From assembly GCA_965243485.1 (NCBI GenBank), contig CBDEVP010000001.1, positions 2,666,001-2,730,000 of the forward strand: a stretch of DNA of 64,000 bases, read 5' to 3'. The notes under the pieces were generated by a model that searched no databases, had not been told where the DNA came from, and saw only the letters and a program-made list of their open reading frames with translations. A program made the translations under genes and the position numbers. Position 1 is the stretch's first letter. Each line of letters begins with the position of its first letter. The DNA comes from UBA7330 sp965243485. Lineage in GTDB: Bacteria; Bacteroidota; Bacteroidia; Cytophagales; Cyclobacteriaceae. Shown here one piece after another: positions 1-8,695 of the stretch.

Positions 1-1
1 C

Positions 2-304
2 TGTTTTCATCTGTGCAGGTCCTCCGATCTGGGTATTGTGATCTATGAAGATAAACTGCCCATAGACAAACAGACCTACGAAACCGCGGCGGAATTCAGC
101 ATTGATCCGAATACCTGTGCGCTGAATGGGGGAGAGGATTACGAGCTGTTATTTACCCTCTCTCCGGGAGACTTTGAGAAGATCAAGAACCATGCGGACA
201 TCCACACGGTCGGCTATATGCAAAGGAAAGAAGGGGGGAAGGCCTTTGTAACCAGATCAGGATCGGCGGTTGAGCTGAAGGCTCAGGGATGGAAGCACTT
301 TTAG
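2..304 (+). CDS. thiL: Thiamine-monophosphate kinase, C-terminal part
   Basis: This is the last 100 codons of a gene that begins before the window. The frame is open from the first bases and reads SSDLGIVIYEDKLPI followed by LNGGEDYELLFT, the diagnostic C-terminal motif of ThiL (AIR synthase-like fold, C-terminal domain). ThiL phosphorylates thiamine monophosphate to thiamine diphosphate in the cytoplasm. The GTG at 38 is internal and is not a start. The stop is TAG at 302. The call rests on the motif and on the DLxHL context at the very beginning. Confidence 0.88.
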   Translation, partial: CFHLCRSSDLGIVIYEDKLPIDKQTYETAAEFSIDPNTCALNGGEDYELLFTLSPGDFEKIKNHADIHTVGYMQRKEGGKAFVTRSGSAVELKAQGWKHF

Positions 305-323
305 GAGAATGCTGAAATAAAAA

Positions 324-421
324 CGTCATCCTGAGCTTAGGGATTTGAAGAGGGTCGACAGCCGTGAAGATTACAACGTTCCTCCACGAATACAAGATTC
401 TTCGCTTCGCTCAGAATGACG
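324..421. repeat. Short intergenic inverted-repeat element
   Basis: The element is bounded by CGTCATcCTGAGC (324-336) and its near-perfect reverse complement GCTCAGaATGACG (409-421), which differ by one base. The right arm is preceded by AAGATTCTTCGCTTC. Short elements with 'cattctgagcgaagcgaagaatc' text are scattered through many Bacteroidota genomes between genes. It lies between two convergent stops (thiL and the YceI gene), so it could also act as a bidirectional terminator, although no clear T-tract is present. Confidence 0.6.
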
Positions 422-435
422 CATTGTTTGATGTT

Positions 436-999
436 TTATTTTTTCACGACAAGGTTAACACCAAGGGTAAAATTGTCATAGATCATTTTATCACCAAGGT
501 CATCGAAGAATGATCCTGAACCGTATCGAACATCAAACTCTGATCGATCCAATACGATTTCAGTATTGGCATTTACCTTGCTGTCAGCCTCATCCACTTT
601 GGCAACGAATTTAATCTCTTTGGTAATGCCTTTGATGGTGATATCACCTGTGATGTTGAACCCTCTGGGTCCCTGATCCACGACTTCCGTGATTTTGAAA
701 GTAGCAGTTGGGAATTTTTCCACACCAAAGAAATCATCTGATTTCAGGTGATTTTCCAACCTGGGAAGATTTTCATCGGTCTTGATGGTGGTCATGTCGA
801 TCACGAATGTTCCACCGCTTAGTTTTCCATTCTCATATTCCAACCCACCTTCTTTGATCTCGATGGTACCTGCGTGCGAACCTGTTACTTTTTCAGCATA
901 CCAGGTGACTTTGCTTGATGCCTTATCTACCGAGTAAGTTTCCAAAACCGCCTCAGGATTGATGACAAGGGCTCCGATTAATAAAATTGTGCTTAACAT
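436..999 (-). CDS. YceI family periplasmic lipocalin-like protein
   Basis: The 187-residue product has a hydrophobic N-terminus (residues 1-17, likely signal peptide) and then the YceI beta-barrel. It begins YSVDKASSKVTWYAEKV, with ENHLKSDDFFGVEKFPTATF in the middle and ITGDITIKGITKEI after it; these are hallmark YceI segments. Members bind polyisoprenoids or amphiphiles inside the barrel and are periplasmic. Length matches the family (about 190). It is a single gene on the minus strand, divergent from the molybdoenzyme operon. A near-palindrome lies 32 bases upstream. The ligand cannot be told from sequence. Confidence 0.9.
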   Translation of the reverse strand: MLSTILLIGALVINPEAVLETYSVDKASSKVTWYAEKVTGSHAGTIEIKEGGLEYENGKLSGGTFVIDMTTIKTDENLPRLENHLKSDDFFGVEKFPTATFKITEVVDQGPRGFNITGDITIKGITKEIKFVAKVDEADSKVNANTEIVLDRSEFDVRYGSGSFFDDLGDKMIYDNFTLGVNLVVKK

Positions 1000-1331
1000 A
1001 GTTTTTCGTTATTAATTAATAATTTCTTTAATGTATGTATGAATATATATGTATGTACATCGAATTAACGAATGAATAAGTTTAAGGTTTTACTGAGCTT
1101 AAAAAAAGTTGGTCGTGCGACAAATTTGGCTCTGCACCGAAGATCCAAATTGGACCGATGCGGTTCTCCAGCAAGAATAGGGATAAAGTACATTAGAATA
1201 CTTCCACAGAAAGAAGGTTGATCTTCGAAATCGATGATTGATCTGCTTGAAGGTGATGATTATAATCATGTTTAAATGCTTGATTAGCCACTTAAATATT
1301 GGTAACTTATTGAGCTATTAACAAATCTGCG
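1000..1331. other. Divergent intergenic region, YceI gene / molybdoenzyme operon
   Basis: The 332-base gap between divergent genes contains an AT-rich near-palindrome at 1031-1060. The rest (1061-1331) has no recognisable RNA gene or ORF. I could not find an exact TAnnTTTG -7 box for either direction. Confidence 0.5.
1031..1060. promoter_or_regulatory. Candidate operator (imperfect AT-rich palindrome)
   Basis: A 30-base tract starts ATGTATGTATG and ends ATGTATGTACAT. It is an imperfect inverted repeat centred on ATATATAT, 32 bases upstream of the YceI start. Such a site would fit a dimeric repressor of the MarR or ArsR type, but no regulator gene is adjacent, so the role is inferred from symmetry alone. 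Confidence 0.3.
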
Positions 1332-1952
1332 ATGGAAGACAAAAAAAATCAGACTAAATCCGGCATTTCCAGGAGGGGCTTCATCAAAGGTGCCGGTTTA
1401 ACCACTGTTGGCTCTGTAGCCCTCCAAACAGGTGTTTTTGCAGGTTCCGGTATCTCTGATGATGGTAAAATAGCTCTTGGTCCGGACGCTGTCGGTATCA
1501 CCATGAATATCAATGGTAAGGTCCGAAAACTGAATATAGAACCCAGAATGACACTGGCCAATGCGCTGCGTGAAGAACTTCAACTCACGGGAACAAAAAT
1601 CGTATGTGACAGAGGTTCATGTTCTGCCTGTACCGTCTGGATCGACGAAACACCTGTAAATGCCTGTATGACCTTTGCCATGGATGTTGGCGAGAGGAAG
1701 GTGACGACCATTGAAGGGCTGGCCAGGGATGGAAACCTGCATCCCATCCAGGAAGCATTTATAGAACATGACGCCTCTCAATGCGGATACTGTACTCCGG
1801 GGATGATAATGAGCACGGCCCATCTGCTCAGCCAGAACCCTGATCCCTCACTTGATGATGTAAAAAATGCAACGAGGGGAAATTATTGCAGATGCGGAAC
1901 TTACCCGCATGTCTTTAAGGCCACACTTGCCGCAGCACAAAAAATGAAATAA
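1332..1952 (+). CDS. Tat-exported (2Fe-2S) subunit of xanthine dehydrogenase-family oxidoreductase
   Basis: The 206-residue protein has a twin-arginine signal (SRRGFIK at 13-19) followed by a hydrophobic stretch, then a plant-type ferredoxin domain with cysteines C92, C97, C100 and C112. The second helical 2Fe-2S domain has C151, C154, C186 and C188 (CGYC...NYCRCG). This is the small subunit of the molybdenum hydroxylases and resembles E. coli PaoA, which is also Tat-exported. It passes electrons from the molybdenum centre to FAD. It is the first gene of the operon; the next ATG follows 4 bases after the stop. The substrate (aldehyde or N-heterocycle) is unknown. Confidence 0.92.
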   Translation: MEDKKNQTKSGISRRGFIKGAGLTTVGSVALQTGVFAGSGISDDGKIALGPDAVGITMNINGKVRKLNIEPRMTLANALREELQLTGTKIVCDRGSCSACTVWIDETPVNACMTFAMDVGERKVTTIEGLARDGNLHPIQEAFIEHDASQCGYCTPGMIMSTAHLLSQNPDPSLDDVKNATRGNYCRCGTYPHVFKATLAAAQKMK

Positions 1953-1956
1953 GATC

Positions 1957-4248
1957 ATGGATACCAAGAAAATAAAAATGCCATTTGGGATTTCCGGGGA
2001 GAGGATGCAGGAGATAGAGCGAGAGGTTCCCATCTCCGAACCGGATGCCTGGCCGGTCAATGACCAACTCAATCAGGTGGGTAAACCGATCAAAAGATTA
2101 GATGCCAAAGCCAAGGTTACAGGATCTGCAAGATATACTTCAGACATTCAACTTCCCGGGATGTTGATCGGGAGAGCATTAATTGCGAATTATCCCAGTG
2201 CCAGCATCCGTGCCATCGATACCAGTGCAGCAGAGCAGTTGCCGGGAGTTTATGGCATACATATCATGAAGAATGAGGAGGACAAAGAATACCCAGTCAT
2301 CCGGTATGCCGGCCAACCCATTGTGGCAGTGGCAGCCATCAATCAGGATATAGCCGAAGAGGCTATTGATCTGATCAGGGTTTCTTATGAAAGAAAGAAT
2401 TTTGTAGTAGACATTGAAAAAGCCATGGATCCGGAGTCTCCCATCGTATATGAAGCTCCGGTGGAGCAGGAGGCCTCAGAAGGCGGAGAAGAAATTGAAG
2501 AAGGATTGAAGCTTGAAGGGAATGTTCGCGGTCCTAACGTGGGCCAGCCCAGAGGAGAGCTGGCAGATGGTTTTAGTGCTGCTGATGTAGTGCTGGAAAA
2601 CACCTACCGGACCCAGGTACAAACGCACAACGCCCTGGAGTCGCATGGTATGATCGTGGACTGGCGATCTGACGGAGTCACAATATACGCTTCAACGCAG
2701 GGTACACAGGGTGTACGTGATGAGTTTGCAGACCTTTTTGATCTGCCTCGAAGCAAAGTCCGTGTGATTGTTGAATACATGGGAGGAGGATTTGGTGCGA
2801 AGCATGGTCTCGGTACCTATGGTGGTGCAGCAGGATATCTATCTAAAATGACAGGCCGGCCGGTAAAGATGATGGCCACGAGAAAGGAAGAGCAGATCTC
2901 CCAGGGCAATCGCCCCAATTCCATTCAGAGATTGAAAGTGGGAGCTACCAGAAAGGGAGAGCTAACAGCCATAGAGCAGGAATCATATGGAACCGCCGGT
3001 GTGGGACTTGGTGCCGGCGTCGGGGGAGTAGCCCAAAGCATGTACACATGCCCTAATTTCCGGACCAAACAATATGACGTATTCACCCATGCCGGACCCG
3101 GAGCTGCCTGGCGTGCACCCGGAGCGGTACAGGGCATTTTTGGGCTGGAGCAAATGATGGATGAGATTGCTCATTCCATAGACATGGATCCCATGAACCT
3201 TCGTGATAACATTGATCCCAGCAGGGTAAGGAGAGAGGCCCGTAAAAGGGGAGCTGAGCGATTTGACTGGTCACGGAGAAAACCGGCAGCGTCTGATCCG
3301 GGTCCAGTAAAGAAAGGATTGGGTATGGCCCAATCCAGCTGGTGGAGGATCCATAGTTTAAATGCAACCGCAGAGGTGAAGCTTTTGAGGGACGGAGCCA
3401 TTGAGGTAAGATCAGGCGTGCAGGATATTGGAACTGGTACCAAGACAATTTTAGCCCAGGTGGTTGCTGAAGAATTCGGACTTCAGGCAGAGGACATCAT
3501 GGTAAGGATCGGCGATACCCTTTTTCCTGATGCTCCCGGATCCGGAGGAAGCCAGGTGACAGCCTCCATCACACCGGCAGCAAGGAATGCAGCATACCAG
3601 GTGAAGATGAAACTTTTTGAACATGTCGCTCAAATCCTGGAAGTGGATGCAAAGACCCTCAGGTTGAAGGATGGGAAGATATCTTCTGCTAATGATAATT
3701 CAAAAAGCATCTCTTTTCTGGAAGCTGCCAAAAAATTGCCAGTGAGTCAGATTACCGCTACAGAAAGCAGAACGCCTGAGTATAATGGGGATTACGTACA
3801 CTGGGACCTGGGATCTGTTCAGTTTGCTGAGTTGAGTGTGGATACCGAAACAGGACGTATTCAGATTCACAAGATCGTGGCAGCTCACAGCTGCGGAAGA
3901 CCTCTGAATGTACAACAGGTCGAGAGCCAGATCAACGGTGGTGTCATCCAGGGAGTTTCCTATGCACTGTATGAGGACCGGATTCTGGATAGAAATACCG
4001 GCCACATGGTCAATCACACATTGGATACCTACAAGGCCACCTATGCAGCCGATATACCGGAAATAGACATTATCCTGCTTGAAGACTACAATGCCAAGTC
4101 TTCCACAGATGCCTACGGAATTGGTGAACCCGCGAATATTGCCACCGCTGCCGCCATTGCCAATGCGGTGTACAACGCCATCGGCGTCCGGATAAGAGAA
4201 ATCCCAATCACCCCGGATAAAGTATTAAAAGCATTAAACAGAGTATAA
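1957..4248 (+). CDS. Molybdopterin-binding large subunit, xanthine dehydrogenase/aldehyde oxidoreductase family
   Basis: The 763-residue protein shows the a/b hammerhead domain (about residues 45-150: GKPIKRLDAKAKVTGSARY) and then the molybdopterin-binding domains. Visible landmarks are the glycine-rich loop GGGFGAKHG, the PGAAWRAPGAVQG segment, GSGGSQVTAS, and near the C-terminus GIGEPANIATAAAIANAV, which holds the likely catalytic Glu. It has no export signal of its own, as in PaoC, where the Tat-bearing FeS subunit carries the complex out. Gene order FeS-Mo-FAD differs from E. coli paoABC (FeS-FAD-Mo). No MoCo-insertion chaperone (PaoD/XdhC type) is encoded in the window. Confidence 0.92.
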   Translation: MDTKKIKMPFGISGERMQEIEREVPISEPDAWPVNDQLNQVGKPIKRLDAKAKVTGSARYTSDIQLPGMLIGRALIANYPSASIRAIDTSAAEQLPGVYGIHIMKNEEDKEYPVIRYAGQPIVAVAAINQDIAEEAIDLIRVSYERKNFVVDIEKAMDPESPIVYEAPVEQEASEGGEEIEEGLKLEGNVRGPNVGQPRGELADGFSAADVVLENTYRTQVQTHNALESHGMIVDWRSDGVTIYASTQGTQGVRDEFADLFDLPRSKVRVIVEYMGGGFGAKHGLGTYGGAAGYLSKMTGRPVKMMATRKEEQISQGNRPNSIQRLKVGATRKGELTAIEQESYGTAGVGLGAGVGGVAQSMYTCPNFRTKQYDVFTHAGPGAAWRAPGAVQGIFGLEQMMDEIAHSIDMDPMNLRDNIDPSRVRREARKRGAERFDWSRRKPAASDPGPVKKGLGMAQSSWWRIHSLNATAEVKLLRDGAIEVRSGVQDIGTGTKTILAQVVAEEFGLQAEDIMVRIGDTLFPDAPGSGGSQVTASITPAARNAAYQVKMKLFEHVAQILEVDAKTLRLKDGKISSANDNSKSISFLEAAKKLPVSQITATESRTPEYNGDYVHWDLGSVQFAELSVDTETGRIQIHKIVAAHSCGRPLNVQQVESQINGGVIQGVSYALYEDRILDRNTGHMVNHTLDTYKATYAADIPEIDIILLEDYNAKSSTDAYGIGEPANIATAAAIANAVYNAIGVRIREIPITPDKVLKALNRV

Positions 4249-4260
4249 AACGATCTGGTC

Positions 4261-5268
4261 ATGAAAAAAATTAGTTGGTTTGAAGCCACATCCATCGAAG
4301 AAGCACAGCGTGAGACCAATGCTACCGTCTCTGATTTCCTGGGAAAAGAAAAAAAAGAAGGTGCGATCATCAAGTCAGGTGGTATTGATGTACTGGATCT
4401 GATGAAAGAAGGTTTGATTGCACCGGACCGGATAGTAAATATGCGGAATATTCCCGGACTGGATCGGATCAGCTATGATCCTAAAAAGGGACTGGAAATT
4501 GGGGCAAATGTCACACTTTCGGCCATGGAAAACAGTGAGTTGATCAGGACAAATTACCTGGCATTGCAGCGATCGGTGGCGAAAGCGGCAACTCCGCAAT
4601 TGAGAAATATGTCTACCCTTGGTGGAAACCTTGCGCAACGCACCCGGTGCTGGTACTTCAGAAGCATAGACCATCCCTGCCTGAGGAAGGGAGGTTTTAT
4701 TTGCTATGCCAAGCAAGGTGAAAATGAATACCATGCCATCATGAATAATGGGGGCTGCAGCAGTGTTTATGCCTCATCGGTAGCTACAGCTTTGCTGGCG
4801 TTGGATGCAAGCGTAGAGATTGTAACAAAGGATGGTACAAAAAAGAAGATAGCTATCAATGATTTTTTTGTTCCCCCTCATGTGGATGCCAGCAAAGAAA
4901 ATATTCTCAATCCTGGGGAGATCATCACAGCTGTCACCATTCCGCCTGTGAATAAGGATTCGAGAAGCTACTACATCAAAGAAGGTACGAGAGCGTCGTT
5001 CGACTGGGCACTTGCGGATGTTGCCGTGGTGTTGGAGGTATCCGGTCAAAAGTGTAAAAAGGCCAGAATTGCGCTTGGAGCTGCAGCGCCTGTTCCGCTT
5101 CGTGCTTTCGATGCGGAATCCATCTTAGAACAGGAAGGGCTAGCTGAGTCGAGCGTACAAAAAGCAGCTGAGGCAGCCATGCAAAAGGCTACCCCGCTGG
5201 AAAAGAATGGATATAAAGTAGCCATTTTTAAAGCCATCATCAAAAGAGCGATAGAAAAAACCGCATAG
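4261..5268 (+). CDS. FAD-binding subunit of the molybdenum oxidoreductase, probable extra [4Fe-4S] site
   Basis: The 335-residue protein belongs to the CO dehydrogenase flavoprotein family. The FAD pyrophosphate loop is at KSGGIDVLDL (38-47) and TLGGNLAQ lies at 119-126. Four cysteines at 130, 140, 148 and 166 fall in the insertion that binds a [4Fe-4S] cluster in E. coli PaoB (RTRCWYFRSIDHPC... FICYA ...GGC). This supports a PaoABC-like periplasmic aldehyde oxidoreductase rather than a cytoplasmic xanthine dehydrogenase. It starts 12 bases after the large-subunit stop and is followed 2 bases later by a small Cys-rich gene. Confidence 0.9.
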   Translation: MKKISWFEATSIEEAQRETNATVSDFLGKEKKEGAIIKSGGIDVLDLMKEGLIAPDRIVNMRNIPGLDRISYDPKKGLEIGANVTLSAMENSELIRTNYLALQRSVAKAATPQLRNMSTLGGNLAQRTRCWYFRSIDHPCLRKGGFICYAKQGENEYHAIMNNGGCSSVYASSVATALLALDASVEIVTKDGTKKKIAINDFFVPPHVDASKENILNPGEIITAVTIPPVNKDSRSYYIKEGTRASFDWALADVAVVLEVSGQKCKKARIALGAAAPVPLRAFDAESILEQEGLAESSVQKAAEAAMQKATPLEKNGYKVAIFKAIIKRAIEKTA

Positions 5269-5270
5269 CC

Positions 5271-5477
5271 ATGAAAAAATCACTCTGCAAATACTTTAAA
5301 GCCAAAAGTCCGGGTTATGGGATGATCGGAGGAGGTACCACACCTTTTGACCTTGAAAAAGACAACCTTGCCACCTGCTGGTGTATCAAGACCCAGGGGC
5401 CAATGGCTCCCGATGGCAGTTTTGTGGCACCTTCATCCTGTGTGGAGGGGCGGAAATGCTATAAAGCTTCAGAATGA
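5271..5477 (+). CDS. Small cysteine-rich protein at the end of the molybdoenzyme operon
   Basis: The 68-residue product begins 2 bases after the FAD-subunit stop and so is almost certainly co-transcribed and translated. It contains cysteines at 6, 36, 38, 57 and 63 in the pattern CWC-x18-C-x5-C, plus an aromatic basic N-terminus (MKKSLCKYFKAK). There is no signal peptide and no membrane segment. I do not know a named domain for it. The Cys pattern suggests a metal or redox site and its position suggests assembly or maturation of the enzyme, but both are inference. Confidence 0.72.
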   Translation: MKKSLCKYFKAKSPGYGMIGGGTTPFDLEKDNLATCWCIKTQGPMAPDGSFVAPSSCVEGRKCYKASE

Positions 5478-5594
5478 TAAGACCACACTGACAGTAATTT
5501 TCTTACCCGGGTTTTCACCAATCTTCTTTGGCAAGGGATTCGTACATCATAGTGTTTAGATAAATCCTTTGTCAACAATCCTTAATTTTGCCAC

Positions 5595-6167
5595 ATGATC
5601 CAAATTGGCAAGACGCTGGTCTCGAGCGAGATCAAAAATGAGATGTTTGTGTGTGATCTGGAAGCCTGCAAGGGCGCCTGCTGTGTGGAAGGCGATTTGG
5701 GAGCACCGCTGGAACCGGAGGAGCTGGATGAAATAGAAATGGTCACAGATCTTGTGAAGCCTTACCTATCAGAAAGAGCTGTTGAAGCGCTTGAAAAAGA
5801 AGGTCCTTATATCCTGGACGAAGAAGGTGACTTTAGCACCACCACGGTGGATGGAGCGGAGTGTGCCTTTGCTTTTTATGATGAAAAAGGAATTTTGAAA
5901 TGTGGGATAGAAAAAGCCTGGCAGGAAGGTAAAACCACTTTCAGGAAGCCCATTTCCTGCCATTTATACCCGATCAGGTTGTCTAAGCTGCACGACAATC
6001 ATGTTGGGATTAATTATTCGAGGTGGGGGATCTGTTCACCTGCCTGTACGCTTGGAAAAAGCCTGGGGGTCCCTTTATATAAGTTTTTGAAAGAAGCTTT
6101 AATTCGAAAATTTGGCAAGGAATGGTATGATGAGCTGGTGGAAGTAATAGAAGGAGATCAGGGGTAA
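5595..6167 (+). CDS. DUF3109 family cysteine-rich protein
   Basis: The 190-residue cytoplasmic protein has a clustered Cys motif near the N-terminus (C20, C25, C29, C30 in CDLEACKGACCVEG). More Cys follow in DGAECAF, LKCGIEK, ISCHLYP and WGICSPAC. This arrangement is typical of DUF3109, a Bacteroidota family related to YkgJ-type zinc/iron chelators. The function is not established. It is preceded by a 117-base gap, so it probably has its own promoter. Confidence 0.88.
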   Translation: MIQIGKTLVSSEIKNEMFVCDLEACKGACCVEGDLGAPLEPEELDEIEMVTDLVKPYLSERAVEALEKEGPYILDEEGDFSTTTVDGAECAFAFYDEKGILKCGIEKAWQEGKTTFRKPISCHLYPIRLSKLHDNHVGINYSRWGICSPACTLGKSLGVPLYKFLKEALIRKFGKEWYDELVEVIEGDQG

Positions 6168-6330
6168 ACTAAAATAGTAATCCCGGAAAGCGCTGGCACT
6201 TGAATGAAAAATTTTTAAGCTGATAAATGGCTATGTGTAATTTGCGGACTTTCGATTAATTTTAGTCAGCCGGAGTCTAAGTGGACGACTTGCTCAAAAA
6301 AATATTAATCACCCCTTAATTAACACTACA

Positions 6331-7031
6331 ATGAAGATCAGACTTCTCATCGCCACCTTACCATTTCTTTTTTCTTTGAATGGCCGGACACAGGAGATAT
6401 CCGGAAAAATCGAAAACCATCAAAAAAAGGATATGGATTTGGTCCTAATGCCTTTTGGTATGGATTACCCCATTGCAATAGGTAAAGTTGATAAGAAAAG
6501 TAATTTCACTGCCAGCCCATCTCTGGGTGAGATTGAAACGTTCCTATTGAGACACGGGAGATGTTTATGGGAGACTTATATTACAGTTTTCAATTTCCAT
6601 GTGACAATGCTGATCAATTTGGAATGGGAAGCGATGAGCCTTCTGCAAGAGTCGATTATATCCGCTTGTTCATTAAAGATCAATGGACAGGTACTGCTTT
6701 TCTGGTGTCGGACGAAAATCTGATACCATGGCTGGAAGATAAATACTATAACGATGCGATACCCGGCTCATTTTATGAGGTGGTTTATGTAGGGAAAGAT
6801 ATGCTTGCAAATACCACTTGTATGAGCGAAAGATACGTGTCGGATGAATTAACAGTGAATGTTGAATATAATTATGAATTGAGTTTAAAAAAGGGATTTA
6901 ATTGGATTGAATATGTCATCGAAGAAGTAAGTGTGACAAACTCTGAAGAAATAGCTGAATTTCCAGTGAAAGTTAAAATTCAGAATCCCTCTGATCCATC
7001 CAAAATTCGTTGGATTGGTAAATATTACTAA
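6331..7031 (+). pseudogene. Secreted hypothetical protein broken by a one-base frameshift
   Basis: Frame 1 starts at 6331 with a signal peptide (MKIRLLIATLPFLFSLNG) and reads SPSLGEIET, after which it becomes nonsense and stops at 6723. From 6537 a different frame is open and reads VPIETREMFMGDLYYSFQFP through to a natural end, RWIGKYY, at 7031. Restoring one A in the AAA run at 6536-6538 would give GEIENVPIETRE and one continuous protein of 233 residues. The break is therefore a single-base deletion, either real or a sequencing error. No domain is recognised. The second half looks like a beta-rich extracellular domain. Confidence 0.7.
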
Positions 7032-7157
7032 AGGATCATCAGCCAATGAAATCCCTGCCCCTGGTATCCCTAAAAGTGTTTTGGCTTTTTGGATAGCATC
7101 TTTCTCTCATTTCTTACAAGTATTTGCGAACTTACCTGGCAATCCACCAGTCATGAA

Positions 7158-8048
7158 ATGAATTCCGGTCGCAAGAAAAAGCAAAAGGGCAGAAGGAAAA
7201 TCGATATCCTGGTGCTATCCGACATTCACCTGGGTACTTACGGATGTAAAGCAAAAGAGCTGACCAATTACCTTAAAAGTATCGAGCCAAAGCAGGTCAT
7301 CCTGAATGGAGACATTGTAGACATCTGGCAGTTTAGCAAACGATACTGGCCCAAAAGTCACATGAAAGTGCTCAGTCATTTGCTGAGATGGATCTCCATG
7401 GGGATTGACACCACCTACATCACGGGTAATCACGATGACATGCTTAGGAAGTTTGAAGGTTTGAAAGTTGGTAATTTTCAAATTGAAAATAAAATGACCC
7501 TCAGGCTGAAGTCTAAAGAAGCATGGCTCTTCCACGGAGATGTTTTTGACGTGACCATGGCCCATTCTCGCTGGCTGGCACGGCTTGGTGCCATCGGTTA
7601 TGGAGTATTAATCCTGCTCAATAAGTTCATCAACTTTTTTAGTCTCCTGATCGGAAGAGGAAGGATTTCTTTTTCAAAAAGGATCAAAGATGGGGTGAAA
7701 GGAGCTTCAAAATCTATTAAAACCTTTGAAATGACGGCTACCAGGATCGCTGCGGACAATGGGTATGATTATGTGATCTGCGGACATATCCATAAACCGA
7801 AACTGAAGGAATTCAAGGTAGGCAAGCGAAAAGTTATGTATCTCAATTCAGGAGACTGGGTGGAAAACATGACGGCCCTCGAATACCACAATGGAAAATG
7901 GCGGTTATTTCATTATGAGGAAGACGATTTCATCATTTCCGATGGCTTTGTGGAGGTTTTGGAGGATGAGGAGGAAAACCTGACCGATAAATCACCCAAA
8001 GAACTCTTTGGAAAAATGCTGCGGGAGATGCTGGGTAAATCCAAATAA
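7158..8048 (+). CDS. Metallophosphoesterase, UDP-2,3-diacylglucosamine diphosphatase (LpxH)-like
   Basis: The 296-residue protein carries the full calcineurin-like metal-binding set: LSDIHLG, NGDIVDIW, TGNHDD, FHGDVFD and CGHIHKP. The spacing matches Bacteroidota proteins annotated as LpxH-like lipid A phosphatases. The product would cleave UDP-diacylglucosamine at the inner membrane, but related proteins act on other substrates, so the substrate is inferred. I chose ATG 7158 (MNSGRKKKQKGRRK) because the upstream TTG at 7089 only adds an unlikely 23-residue leader. A hydrophobic segment (YGVLILLNKFINFFSLL) could touch the membrane. Confidence 0.85.
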   Translation: MNSGRKKKQKGRRKIDILVLSDIHLGTYGCKAKELTNYLKSIEPKQVILNGDIVDIWQFSKRYWPKSHMKVLSHLLRWISMGIDTTYITGNHDDMLRKFEGLKVGNFQIENKMTLRLKSKEAWLFHGDVFDVTMAHSRWLARLGAIGYGVLILLNKFINFFSLLIGRGRISFSKRIKDGVKGASKSIKTFEMTATRIAADNGYDYVICGHIHKPKLKEFKVGKRKVMYLNSGDWVENMTALEYHNGKWRLFHYEEDDFIISDGFVEVLEDEEENLTDKSPKELFGKMLREMLGKSK

Positions 8049-8199
8049 TTTGGATCTTTTTTAAGGTTTTAGGATCAACGCATCACTTCTTTCCTGCAAA
8101 AACACAGCCTGGAAAGCGACCTAATATGGAAAAGAGTACTTATTTTAGTAGAGAGAGCCGGCTTTTACATCACCTATAATTAACCTAAACCTAAAAATC

Positions 8200-8571
8200 A
8201 TGAACTGGTACCTGAAAGTTTTAAAACAGTATGCTGACTTCAATGGAAGAGCAAGGAGAAAAGAATACTGGATGTTTGTTTTATTCCATATCATTTTTAT
8301 CTTCATTGCCATGGCACTGGATAATGTGCTGGGACTGACCTTCAGTAGTCTTCCTTATGGATTCATCTACGCTCTTTACGCCCTTGTTCTATTGATTCCA
8401 GGAATCGCAGTTGCGATCAGAAGGCTCCACGACACCGGCAGAAGCGGATGGTGGATACTCATTGGATTAGTACCGATAATCGGAGGAATCTGGTTGCTGG
8501 TGCTGATGGTATTTGATAGCAATCCCGGTGAAAACGCATACGGACCCAATCCGAAAGGAGCTACTGCCTGA
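8200..8571 (+). CDS. DUF805 family membrane protein
   Basis: The 123-residue protein opens with WYLKVLKQYADFNGRARRKEYW, the signature start of DUF805. It has three hydrophobic helices (around 29-45, 55-72 and 87-105) and the internal motif RRLHDTGRSGWW. It sits in the inner membrane and its role is unknown. The C-terminus DSNPGENAYGPNP is typical. It is monocistronic by spacing. Confidence 0.93.
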   Translation: MNWYLKVLKQYADFNGRARRKEYWMFVLFHIIFIFIAMALDNVLGLTFSSLPYGFIYALYALVLLIPGIAVAIRRLHDTGRSGWWILIGLVPIIGGIWLLVLMVFDSNPGENAYGPNPKGATA

Positions 8572-8695
8572 TAGGAATTTCGACAGGGAGAATTTGATAG
8601 CGGCTAAAGAAGCAGCCATAAGGAAGAGTTAAAAAGACCATAGTGTTTTGTTTCAGGTATTTTAGCCTGAGATTTACACCATGGTCTTTAATCTT

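Noticed and set aside
3083..3448. 121-codon open frame on the minus strand inside the molybdenum large-subunit gene
   Set aside because: It is antisense to a well-supported 763-residue coding region and has no protein-like composition.
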